Assembly (NCBI GenBank): GCA_001643675.2
Contig: LSRY02000071.1
Location: 1 to 64,000, forward strand
Source of the DNA: Monocercomonoides exilis
Lineage: Eukaryota > Preaxostyla > Oxymonadida > Polymastigidae
DNA length: 64,000 nucleotides
Direction of reading: 5' to 3'
The translations under genes were made by a program, and so were the position numbers. Under the pieces are notes generated by a model. It was not told the DNA's origin and made no database searches. It saw only the letters and a list, made by a program, of their open reading frames with translations. Shown one piece after another: positions 11,462 through 20,837 of this stretch (position 1 is the first letter of the stretch; every line of letters begins with the position of its first letter).

Positions 11462-11692
11462 ATGGGTCGGAAGAAGATATACGCAACTGTGGAAGAAGCG
11501 AAAGAGGCTCAACAGAAACAAATTAAACAGTTTCAGGAAAAACGTAAGGAAGAAACTAAGTATTACAACGAACATGTAACTGAGAAACAGAAGAAATTGA
11601 TTAAGATATTGAGGAGAAAGCTTATCGAAAGTGATGAGTTGTTGGATGAGTTGATGGAAAAAGTTAATAGTTGTTTGCCCGCACCGGGTTGA
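11462..11692 (+). CDS. Small basic coiled-coil protein in left TIR (76 aa)
   Basis: The frame begins with ATG in the context TAGTAAATGG and ends with TGA. The protein starts MGRKKIYATVEEAKEAQQKQ and is rich in Lys, Glu and Gln, with a GRKK patch near the N-terminus and a long predicted helix (about residues 9-70). The N-terminal pattern GRKK-Y-T-EEA recalls short basic proteins I know from protist DNA viruses and transposons, which are probably DNA-binding. An identical copy lies in the right repeat (15383-15613), so the element carries two facing copies that both read inward. Its place next to the iteron-like array suggests a role at the origin or in regulation of the core gene; this is inference. 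Confidence 0.65.
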   Translation: MGRKKIYATVEEAKEAQQKQIKQFQEKRKEETKYYNEHVTEKQKKLIKILRRKLIESDELLDELMEKVNSCLPAPG

Positions 11693-11856
11693 TTGGGAAG
11701 TTAATGTGCAAATTGGTGGTATATAACAAGTGGCACACGTTCGTTGTACCGTTGATTGAATCAGACAGTAGTCACGATGACGTTATAGTTGATTGCCAAC
11801 ATCTATATTTTTGCTTGGAAAATGTGTCAATCGGTAGACCGGATACAGAATTGTAG
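11671..11856 (+). CDS. Possible 61-codon frame in left TIR
   Basis: The frame overlaps the end of the 76-codon ORF by 22 bases and opens with TTG, so a start is doubtful. It reads GKLMCKLVVYNKWHTFVVPL and continues with an acidic DSSHDD patch, ending before the GTAAACCG repeats. It could be a second exon or a frameshifted continuation of the first ORF. The mirror copy is at 15219-15404. I would keep it only as a candidate. Confidence 0.25.
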   Translation: MFARTGLIGKLMCKLVVYNKWHTFVVPLIESDSSHDDVIVDCQHLYFCLENVSIGRPDTEL

Positions 11857-11912
11857 CAATATCGAGATGCTGGGGGAAGGGAAATATTGGGTTAAATCTC
11901 CGTGCTGGAAGC

Positions 11913-11936
11913 GTAAACCGGTAAACCGGTAAACCG
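11913..11936 (+). repeat. Three GTAAACCG units in left TIR
   Basis: Three perfect tandem 8-bp units; the mirror copy is at 15139-15162. It lies between the two versions of the internal cassette. Confidence 0.6.
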
Positions 11937-12074
11937 GATCTTTTAATTTCATCTGATAAGAGCTGCCAACATGCCATTTCTGCCAACATGAGCAATTTAC
12001 CCCTAATTTACCATGATTTTGAGGGTTTTTATTTATTTTCGACTGAATCAACATTTTGCCACATTGCCACATGA

Positions 12075-12124
12075 TATCGTTGATGGCACACGCCAGTTAT
12101 ATCGTTGGTGATACACATCAGTTA
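12075..12124 (+). repeat. Two 25-bp tandem repeats in left TIR
   Basis: Two imperfect 25-bp units, both starting TATCGTTG and ending CAGTTA (12075-12099 and 12100-12124), followed by a partial third (TATTGTCAGTTG). The mirror copy is in the right repeat at about 14951-15000. Confidence 0.5.
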
Positions 12125-12458
12125 TATTGTCAGTTGTTCCAAACAGATGTTTTGCCTGCACCAGGTCGATGGGGCAGGTCATGTGGGTGATGCTGTGGCT
12201 GGGAAATATTGAGTAAAATCTCCGAGCTTTTCACCTGCACTGGATGCACCGGGTGCACCGGGTCAAATATATTCTCCAAAATATGTGGGCAAATAGGCAA
12301 ACTGGGCAAATAGGCAAAATATATTTAATGTAAAAATTAACTGTTATCGTTAATTTTCGAAATTAACTTCAACACCATCTTTCTCCGAAATGTTCATTTC
12401 AAAAATTATTCTGTTTCAAAAAAATTTTGTTTTTTTAATTTCTGTGAAATTGGCAACC

Positions 12459-14723
12459 ATGAGCAACAGCATAACGGAAACAATCGGTAACAACAGCCAA
12501 ACGGTTCAACTCCTAATTAGCATGGAAGAAAAATCATTGAATGAAAGAATTGTTTCAAACGTTGTTGATTTATTCAATTTTCAAAAGCATGATGGAGGCA
12601 GTGGCTCTGTTGTTACTGGAAGAGCAGTATTGGTAAACAAAGTGTCAAATTTAACTGTTATCGACATTGACATTAACAAATCTTTTGACGACGATTCCAA
12701 ACAATCTATAAGATCAAACATATTAAACAAACTTGACGAAGACGATGTTGTTGTTCAAACAGCTTCTGGGGGATTACACATTTATGCAAATACCGATGAC
12801 TTTTACGCCAACTCCAACAGAATGATTAAATGTTACACTTGCGATGAATTTGATGGAGATATCATGACATCGTTGGACAAGAGCAAACGATCATTAATTG
12901 TATTACCAAACAGAAAAGTGCGTAAGGATCATCGATCAAAGACAAATGTTTATCAGCTTGTTAGAGGTTCGTTTGACTCAGCAATTACACGAAATGTTAA
13001 TGATATATTGAACGATCTCTCATTGATACTGTATATAAAAACATCCGACGAAATAGATAATATTGTTAAATTAGACAACGACAATGACAATATCAGTGAC
13101 GAATTAGCTAATGTTTTTGTCAACGTGTTGGAGTGTTTTGTCATACATAACGATGGGGGAAATATGCCAGTCAACAGAGAAGTCACGTTTTTCACACTGT
13201 TTCAAGCAATTAATTCATTATCGAATAAGCATATCGAATTAGCTCACGACAGAGCACAAATCAGTTTCAATTTGACAGTTTAGGCTCGTGAAAACTATTA
13301 CACTGCAAAACAACGATACAGATGTTTGAGATCATCGCCATTTGTGTTTGTTAAGATGAATAATATTAGGAATAATAACTATTACACAAACGAGATATTG
13401 CCGTAACTGACAAACGATATCCATGTCGTTAAACTGTTAGATTTGTCAGATTCGTTTTCCATGACAGACATTCGACGAAAAGCTGAGACAAAACAATATA
13501 AAAACGCTGATGATGTTATCAGTGATTTGTCGAGAGTTATTCGATTTATTGAAACAGGGGCGATGTATATACAAAAAGATTTCAATATATTCGATAAACG
13601 TTGGGGGATAACATTTGTTACAGACACAAATATGACACGTAACTTAAAGATGATTAAACTGTGGAAAACTGAACATCAAACAACAACAGCATATGACATT
13701 CTACTGTCTTGTTTGTCGAAACTGACATTGCAGGGTGTAATGTTTAACGCAAAAGATACAGCTAATGAATTCTCGATATTTCAAGGTTTCAAGTACAATT
13801 TACGGGAACATGTCGATATGGAAACAATCTCAATGTTTCTGGACTTTGTTCGTGAGGTAATTGCTGATTCTAACAACGATGTATATGAATATGTTATTAA
13901 CTGGATTGCCAACATTGTTCAACATCCTGGAATAAAAAATGAAACAGCATTGATATTGAAAGGTATTCAAGGAATTGGGAAAAACAGATTCACTGATGTT
14001 ATATCTGAACTATTCGCTGGTTATTCCAGTCGAAATGTCACAGAAGTTGGAGAATTGACTGGAAACTTCAACTCTGTTGTTGAAAGCAAAATGTTGATTG
14101 TATTGAATGAACTGAAAAATTGTGGAGACGACAGACTGGCAAATTTCAATGCGTTGAAGTCTGTAATAACAGAAAACATTATTAGAATAAACGAGAAGAA
14201 TCAACCTCGAAGAACCGCTGAGAATGTTGCTAATTTTATATTTGTGACAAACCACTCATTTCCAGTAAAGATTGAAACAGGCGATCGAAGATATGTTGTT
14301 CTTGCATGAAATGGTAAATACAAGAACAATTTCGATTATTTCAAACAGCTATGTTCTTCATTTACGACAGAGTTTTATGATTATTTGCTCACATATTTGA
14401 TGAACAAAGACCTTTCATCATTTAACGTTAGATTAATGCCGATGACAGAGGCTAAAATCGATATTAATGAAGTAAGAAAAAGTCCGTTGGAAATGTGGAT
14501 TTGTAATCATCACGACGAGCTATGTGTTGGAATGAATTGTACAGAAGCTCTCCTCTGCAAACCTGTTGTAATAAAAGAAAGGAACTTCCAAATGCAACTG
14601 AAAGATGAATGTGAACGTAAACAGAACTCAATTATTGGAACACGTTTTTGGTATTAAATATTGAAAGTTGAGTGCAAACTGTCGCACAAACATATTGTAT
14701 CTGACGATGAGGATAATCAATAG
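12459..14723 (+). pseudogene. Primase-polymerase/SF3 helicase, interrupted by in-frame stops
   Basis: One reading frame fills the whole core. The first ATG of the open frame is at 12390, but ATG 12459 (CAACCATGA context) looks better. The N-terminal half has archaeo-eukaryotic primase signatures: VIDIDI (12657-12674), SGGLHIY (12735-12755) and the LIVLP strand (from 12864). The C-terminal half is a D5-like superfamily 3 helicase: Walker A GIQGIGKN (13962-13985), Walker B-like MLIVLNE (14091-14111), sensor FIFVTN (14235-14252) and arginine finger DRRY (14286), then a C-terminal domain to 14723. Stops TAG 13281, TAA 13404, TGA 14307 and TAA 14655 interrupt it, yet there is no frameshift in 2.2 kb. 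Each stop is one C-to-T step from CAG, CAA or CGA. Either the gene died by point mutation, or stops are read through or recoded. It would unwind and prime element DNA in the nucleus. Confidence 0.85.
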
Positions 14724-15382
14724 AAACAGAAATGTTACTGTTATATTTTTTCACGTTTTTCCGATTTGCCCAGTTTGCCTATTTGCCCACATATTTTGGA
14801 GAATATATTTGACCCGGTGCACCCGGTGCATCCAGTGCAGGTGAAAAGCTCGGAGATTTTACTCAATATTTCCCAGCCACAGCATCACCCACATGACCTG
14901 CCCCATCGACCTGGTGCAGGCAAAACATCTGTTTGGAACAACTGACAATATAACTGATGTGTATCACCAACGATATAACTGGCGTGTGCCATCAACGATA
15001 TCATGTGGCAATGTGGCAAAATGTTGATTCAGTCGAAAATAAATAAAAACCCTCAAAATCATGGTAAATTAGGGGTAAATTGCTCATGTTGGCAGAAATG
15101 GCATGTTGGCAGCTCTTATCAGATGAAATTAAAAGATCCGGTTTACCGGTTTACCGGTTTACGCTTCCAGCACGGAGATTTAACCCAATATTTCCCTTCC
15201 CCCAGCATCTCGATATTGCTACAATTCTGTATCCGGTCTACCGATTGACACATTTTCCAAGCAAAAATATAGATGTTGGCAATCAACTATAACGTCATCG
15301 TGACTACTGTCTGATTCAATCAACGGTACAACGAACGTGTGCCACTTGTTATATACCACCAATTTGCACATTAACTTCCCAA

Positions 15383-15613
15383 TCAACCCGGTGCGGGCAA
15401 ACAACTATTAACTTTTTCCATCAACTCATCCAACAACTCATCACTTTCGATAAGCTTTCTCCTCAATATCTTAATCAATTTCTTCTGTTTCTCAGTTACA
15501 TGTTCGTTGTAATACTTAGTTTCTTCCTTACGTTTTTCCTGAAACTGTTTAATTTGTTTCTGTTGAGCCTCTTTCGCTTCTTCCACAGTTGCGTATATCT
15601 TCTTCCGACCCAT
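15383..15613 (-). CDS. Small basic coiled-coil protein in right TIR (76 aa)
   Basis: This is the identical second copy of the protein encoded at 11462-11692, reading toward the core. Exact identity of two copies 3.7 kb apart means either very recent insertion or ongoing homogenisation of the repeats. See the left copy for domain notes. Confidence 0.65.
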   Translation of the reverse strand: MGRKKIYATVEEAKEAQQKQIKQFQEKRKEETKYYNEHVTEKQKKLIKILRRKLIESDELLDELMEKVNSCLPAPG

Positions 15614-15676
15614 TTACTATAAAACAAAAAACAAAATCAATTATTTTTATTTACGATTTCATCAACGATAACACAA

Positions 15677-15742
15677 ACAGGTTCAACACATGCTCAACTC
15701 ATGTTCAACTCATGTTCGACACATGTTCGACACATGTTCAAC
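15677..15742 (-). repeat. Iteron-like array, six 11-bp repeats, right
   Basis: Mirror copy of 11333-11398; the six units are unchanged. Confidence 0.65.
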
Positions 15743-15883
15743 GGAGACGAAGTCTCCTAAACAACTTCGTTGCGAACTCATGTTATTCACTAACGATAAC
15801 ACACAATTTCACCACTAATTTACCAACTTGAACATAACTTTTGTTAATCTTCCAGTTAATGTTTTTGCTAATTCTTCTCCTTG

Positions 15884-16131
15884 GAGATATGGTATATCAG
15901 CTATGGATATATCTCGATTACACCTATCAATTACTCCATCTTTATAGAACATCACTGAATATCTAATCATTAGAAGCCCCTAAGTATATCAGCAATAATC
16001 ATCGATCTTTATCTTATTATCATTGCCTATTCAACTTATTATACAAGATGATAACAACCACTAGATATTCATAAGTCGATAATATTGATTGACCTAATCG
16101 AGATGGATAAATAGCTGATATACCATATCTC
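15884..16131. repeat. Subterminal foldback module, right
   Basis: Mirror copy of 10944-11191. The end sequence GAGATATGGTATATCAGC therefore occurs four times in the element, twice in each inverted repeat. Confidence 0.75.
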
Positions 16132-16133
16132 TT

Positions 16134-16139
16134 CATTAT
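16134..16139 (+). repeat. Candidate target-site duplication, right (CATTAT)
   Basis: Matches 10935-10940 on the other side of the element. Confidence 0.4.
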
Positions 16140-16929
16140 TATCTTCTCCAACTTCATCTTTATCAGCAGCACAAAGAAAAAAATTAAAAAGATGAGATCA
16201 AACGAAAATTCGAAAAAATTGCAATTCTGTTTAATCGTTTTCATGTTTGTGTGTTTTCCATGTTTTTATTTTTTTTAAAAAAATGACTTTGTTAAACAAT
16301 TTGAATTGATTTATTTACCAATTTCTTTCAGTTTTCTTTGTTTGGAAAAGCATTTTTTATATGATTTGATTTTTTTATTTTTTATTAAATATATTTATTT
16401 TTATTTTTTTATTTTTGCTTCACTTCATTTTGATGGCTTTTTGAATTTTCTCGAAACACTCCATTTTTGTGTAAAAAAGAAAATCTTTTGCATTTCTTTC
16501 TCTTTGTTTCATCCTTTCTTCCTCGCTTGATTGTCTGCCCTTTTTCTTTTTTCACTTTTCCTATTGCTCGTTCCTTTATTTGTTGTTTGTTCATTGGAAT
16601 CAATACTGCAATTGCCCCTGCGAAAACCGTTTCTGTCTCTTTTTGCATGGAAGCGAGATGGGATTTGTCCAACACAGAGTGCTTCTCAACGGATGCAGTT
16701 TGCCTTTGAGCAAGGCAGTCAACTCCAAGCACGATTAACAAGAAAATTAATTGAAAAAAATGGAAAATAACAAAGATGAATGAAATCTACAAAAAGGAGC
16801 AATTGTGATTGCGCTTTTGCTTGTTTTGCCGAAAAAGAGAAATGCTGCAAAGCCTTCAAAAACGATGAAAGTGAAGTGCATAAAGCTTCATTTGATCAGC
16901 AATTTTGTCAATAATAGATGCATTGATAA
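16140..16929. other. Right flank of the element, no firm gene
   Basis: A T-rich stretch to about 16500 is followed by more balanced DNA. A 110-codon minus frame at 16409-16741 is Lys-rich toward its C-terminus (KRGRKDETKRKKCKRF) and faces 80-codon plus frames of low complexity. I see no family resemblance. It may be the degenerate 3' part of the armadillo-like gene next to it. Confidence 0.3.
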
Positions 16930-18250
16930 TTACTGCATTATAAGAGAAGAAAGCGCCAAATCATGATGAATGAGACACAGAGCAGACTCTTCATTCCCTT
17001 CTTCCGCCTTCTGCTCTGCCACCCTTCTCTCTTTATCTCTTATTCCTTTTTTGCCTTTTCGCTTTCTTTTCCCTTCCCTTCTTGTTCTCCAGTCTGCTGG
17101 CAAAGTTCTCTGAAAAAACGATAAACAAACCTCAATCTGAGCGCATCCAACTTCTGATCGAGCGATCTCTTCCAAAATGCCATCGATGGCTCTGTCTTTC
17201 ATTAACCCTTCAATTTCTATCAATCTGCCATCTGTTGCTCCATAGAACAAAACAAATCCATTCCTTCCCCATTCCTCTCTTGTTATCCTTCGCTGCTCCA
17301 ATTGCCCCAGCAACCCTGATGATATACTCTGAATATTCCTTGCTCCACAATGCGCATGAGCACAAGAAAGACTCCAATGCTCGCAGCCATCTCTTCAAAA
17401 GAATCTCTTTTTCTCATTATCTTCTTTCTTCTTCTTCTCTCTCTCTCCCTCTCATCCAATTCCTTTGTTGCCTCCTTCCCAAAATCAGGCTCATTCAAGG
17501 TGACTGTTTCCAATGATCCATCGCAGATAAACATGGCTAATCAAAAACTCCCAAGCTGATCGAAACTCACAAGCCCAGCCAGATTGTTGTGCTCTGGAAG
17601 ATACTCCATGATTCCCTCCAGCTCCTTCAGGGATCCTTCTCTTTCTGTCGTCTATTCCATATTTTCTCTATTTTCTGAAAAATAACAAAAATAACAATCA
17701 AAAAAATGTTTCAAACCCAATGTCATTGACACACCTCAAACTCAGCAAAGCCATATCCACTTCTGTTTGTATCTCCTCATAGTGCTCTCTCTTCAGCAAA
17801 GCTTTCGCAAGGCAAGGCACACAAATCGAAAGCAATCCAGGCGGGTAGTTTTGACTCAGAGAATCATGGCATTCGCAAAGATCAGTCACCTGCTTTTCCT
17901 TCTTTCTCTTCTTTCTCCTCAGTTTCATCAGCAATCATTCCTATCAACTTTTCTGTTCAACTCAGAAAAAATGAAAGCGACGATTAAGGATCCTCTTCAT
18001 TATTTTATTACATCCACCAACCTTCAATATCACGACTGAATTTTCTGGTGAATATTTTCTTTTTCTCCATCTTTTTCTGCATTCTGTTGAGCAGCTCTGT
18101 CGCAAAAACGGATTGAAATTCATCAATATACATCCACTCCATAACATCCAAGGGGTTTTCTGTTTCTGCCCATCCTCCGCGAAATCTTCAAGCCCACAAA
18201 ACAATTATTCATCAAAAATTCAATCAAAGAAAAATAATAATAAAAAAAAA
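16930..18250 (-). pseudogene. Armadillo-like repeat protein of an oxymonad family, broken
   Basis: Read from 18250 down, pieces in changing frames line up with one protein. These are a part with VMEWMYIDEFQSVFATELL (about 18140), GGCNKIMKRILNRRFHF (about 17980), VTDLCECHDSLSQ and LLSICVPCLAKALLKRE (17880-17780), VDMALLSLR, HNNLAGLV, ETVTLNEPDFGKEATKEL (about 17500), then helical segments and DGILEEIARSE (about 17170). I recall an armadillo/HEAT-like multigene family with this exact order of motifs from Monocercomonoides. At least four frame changes and stops are present, too many for introns alone to be a comfortable explanation. Its function in the family is unknown to me. Confidence 0.65.
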
Positions 18251-18759
18251 AGAAATGAAATTGACAAAAAGTCCATTAAAATAATGTCTGCAGACCATAA
18301 ACATCTATTTGTGCAATGTGCAGCCTGCATTTTTGGAAATGCACTGCAGCCAGAAAGAAATGCCATTTCGCCATTCACATTGAACGAGCCCACGCCTGAA
18401 CAGAAGAAACAGGCAAATAAATACAATGTTATGCAATCACAAAAATAGCTGCGCTCGCGCCATCCTATTTACTGTTGGTATTTTTTGACTTGCATCCAGG
18501 AAGAAAAACAACGGTTTGTAACTTGAGTCTTTTTTGTAATGGATTCAATGATCATCAGATTTGAAAAAACGGAATATTCCATCACAGAATGAGAAATCCG
18601 TGAGGGAGCATGACCTGTAGAACTAGAAATATTATTTCCTGTGGAGGCAACAAGAAACGAGGCAATGCAATATTTTTGGAATTCTGACCTTTGATTGTTG
18701 GTAATTGGATGGCCAAGGGGAATACACCAATTTCATCAATAACACAAAAAGATATAATG
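18251..18759. other. Unassigned stretch
   Basis: Short frames on both strands (18113-18448 +, 18220-18426 -) show no family resemblance; the minus frame is hydrophobic at its C-terminus because of a T-run. I see no RNA gene or repeat here. Confidence 0.3.
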
Positions 18760-19571
18760 TATGCAATTTATATTGTTCTATATGTTGTGAAGATATTTCC
18801 ATCTGTATCCTCTCCAAAGTGCAGGAATCCGAATTATTGTTGAAATGGCCAATCTCAGCTTTGGAGAGCAATATGATGAGAATGGAGCAGATTATTATAT
18901 AGGCATTGGGAAATAAATGAAGTTACGGAAGATATATGATTTTTATTTGGAACAAGAGGTGAAAACAAATTCAACTGATGTTTTATTGAATGAAGATTTA
19001 TGGATGGAATTCTGTGAAGGACAAAATCTGCACAAAATTATATAGAATTTGAGAGCATAAGGCAAAGGAGAAGCTTTTTTGGCAAGGAAAGTGGGTGGAA
19101 ATATCGAGGGAAGGATATTTTTCAAATGAAAGGAATGAAAATATTGCAAAGCAATCAGAATGGAGCTCGATATTACGACATAAAATATCGTCAACTTCTT
19201 TTCTGCAATTAGAAGAAAAGAATGATGCTGTGTGGAGGTTTTATCGACCATCAAAGAAGACAACTCAGTTTTCCTCAACACAGAATATGAAGGATGTCTT
19301 TTGGTTTTGGCTCAGTAGTTTGTCTGACTGATTTTTTAGATAAAATTGCATGGAGGAACACAGGGCAATGTTGTTTTCTCATCATCTGTGTTTGGGGCAT
19401 ATTGAACAGGAAGTAACAAGGGCATTGTCATTTTGTTTTGATCTGCTTCAACTTCATCAGGACCTGCAGAATGCTTTGCAATCGCATTCATCTTCTTCTT
19501 CTATTGGTATATTTTTTGCCTTCTCGCAGCAGCACAGCCAGAGTTGGGATCAGCTGTTTCCCAAATGTTGA
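18760..19571 (+). pseudogene. Dispersed block 'ILSKVQES' plus broken downstream frames
   Basis: The segment 18770-18900 encodes CEDISICILSKVQESELLLK and then WPISALESN. It matches segments at 3480-3560 (+), 28060-28200 (-), 34560-34670 (-) and 57800-57950 (-). Downstream the best frame switches (19095-19331, then 19350-19571 in the same frame but separated by TGA and TAA). Parts such as EEKNDAVWRFYRPSKK look like real protein. I treat it as remains of a gene, or exons of an unrecognised gene. Confidence 0.4.
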
Positions 19572-20500
19572 AGTCTGAGGCAAGGCCGGAAATCCAATGT
19601 TTGTCCTTCTTGATATTTTTTCAATAATTATTTATTATTTTTTTAAATTTTTGGAATCTTTTATCTTCTGCTCTTTTTGCGATGCTTGGAAAGAAGGGAG
19701 GTTATTTTATTTTTTGTTTATCTTGTCTTTTCACTTGAGGCACACGCCTTGCTGCTCGGTGTTTGAGAGGCAGAGAATTGAGCAGAAACAGCAGAATGAG
19801 AAGAACAGAGGAAATTCTCTCTGAATCTGAATCTGAATATGAGAATGGGGATGGGGATGGGGATGGGGATGGGGATGGGGATGGGGATGGGGATGAGGAT
19901 GAGGATGAGAGAGGCAGCAGACTTCATTTGCATCATGAAATGCATGGGTTTTTATTCGCCTTTTTGGGGAGCAGTTTAATGGAAATGCTGTGCTTGTTTT
20001 TTTGTTTCAGCTGTTCTGGCAAGGGAAGAAGCATAGAAGGAAAGATTGGACAGAAAGAAAGGACTGGCAGATGGACGGATGGTCAAGAAGAATTTTTTTG
20101 AAGATCTGATTCCAAATGCATGGAACGGGGAAATACAGTCACAGAGCATGTTTTCAATTCTGGGATGTGCTTCGATTAATGGCAAGGCTAAGGCAAGAGA
20201 AAAAGAACGTTTGAACTTGTTTGATTTATCAATCAACGCTCATGAGTTTTGAAGACAGAAGTGTGTTTTCAAAAAATTTCAATCAGATGAATGTTTGGCA
20301 GAAGAAGAATATGGAGGAGAAGAAAAAATTGGAACATGGAAAAGGATATTGCCATAATAAAGGTTTTTTTTTTTTTCTTATTTTTCAAATAAGAATTATT
20401 ATTTTTTTCTTCAGGAATAATGATGTTTGCTGTTGTGTTCAATGCCTTTGGACGAGCATGGAATGAAGAAAGACTGGCTTTTGAGCACTTTTGTCAATAA
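19572..20500. other. Unassigned stretch with a GGGGAT array
   Basis: Frames of 60-110 codons exist on both strands; the plus frame 19763-20101 runs through a hexanucleotide array and carries an Asp-Gly repeat. Without a relative to compare, I cannot say whether any is a gene. Confidence 0.3.
19846..19910 (+). repeat. (TGGGGA)n then (GATGAG)n hexanucleotide array
   Basis: About eight TGGGGA units (19846-19893) run into three GATGAG units. Because the unit is six bases, the frame across it stays open, giving Gly-Asp dipeptides on the plus strand and Pro-Ile on the minus strand. Confidence 0.8.
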
Positions 20501-20783
20501 TAGCAGGGCGCTTCGATTGAAAAGCTTTTGAGCAGGCTATACGGGGCGTTTGTTGTTTTTGTATGTTTCTGCAGAAGCATACAGAATGGAAAAAGGAATT
20601 TCACCTGATGGTTTTGCAAAGCCTTTTTACTGGAGCAGCTGAAGAAGAGACAAGCGAAGACAAAAAACGGAATTCAATCCTATTGGGATATTTTGCGGGA
20701 TTGAGCCAAGAGGAAAAGCAAGCCATTTGGAGGGAATTCTGAAGCGAGACTCATGAGAGCAGAAAAATGAAGAATTTCTGTGA
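20501..20783 (+). other. Leader region of copy C
   Basis: The end of this stretch (about 20720-20800: CATTTGGAGGGAATTCTGAA, then AATGAAGAATTTCTGTGAG) is nearly the same as 36210-36275 in front of copy E. It is therefore a shared leader type, different from the leader of copies B and G. Reading frames here are short. Confidence 0.5.
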
Positions 20784-20837
20784 GCGAATTGCATTTCTCA
20801 TCTTCAACAGCATTTCTTTCATCATCTTCAATCCCTC

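Larger units (their letters stand above)
10942..12311 (+). repeat. Left terminal inverted repeat (1370 bp)
   Basis: It starts AAGAGATATGGTATATC and ends ACTGGGCAAAT. The reverse complement of 14764-16133 matches it over its full length without gaps wherever I compared them, including all short tandem arrays. It contains, from outside in: a 248-bp foldback (10944-11191), a hairpin (11305-11328), six 11-bp repeats (11333-11398), the 76-codon ORF (11462-11692), a possible 61-codon frame (11671-11856), three GTAAACCG units (11913-11936), two 25-bp repeats (12075-12124), and a shortened second copy of an internal cassette (12153-12229). Confidence 0.9.
10942..16133. mobile_element. PrimPol-SF3 helicase transposon with 1.37-kb inverted repeats
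   Basis: The element is 5192 bp: left terminal inverted repeat 10942-12311, unique core 12312-14763, right repeat 14764-16133. Paired positions always sum to 27075, so the two repeats align without a single gap, and all ORFs in them have identical translations. The core encodes one primase-polymerase/superfamily 3 helicase protein on the plus strand, now interrupted by stops. Each repeat carries a 76-codon ORF, an iteron-like array, a hairpin and a subterminal foldback. No transposase, tyrosine or DDE integrase, protein-primed polymerase, ATPase or capsid gene is visible. The replication protein type is shared with virophages, Polinton-like viruses and large DNA viruses of protists. I infer a capsid-less replicative element, possibly a satellite that uses another element's integrase. 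Confidence 0.85.
14764..16133 (-). repeat. Right terminal inverted repeat (1370 bp)
   Basis: Gap-free inverted copy of 10942-12311, with the same foldback (15884-16131), hairpin (15747-15770), six 11-bp repeats (15677-15742) and ORF (15383-15613). It begins inside at ATTTGCCCAGT and ends outside at ACCATATCTCTT, followed by CATTAT. Confidence 0.9.
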
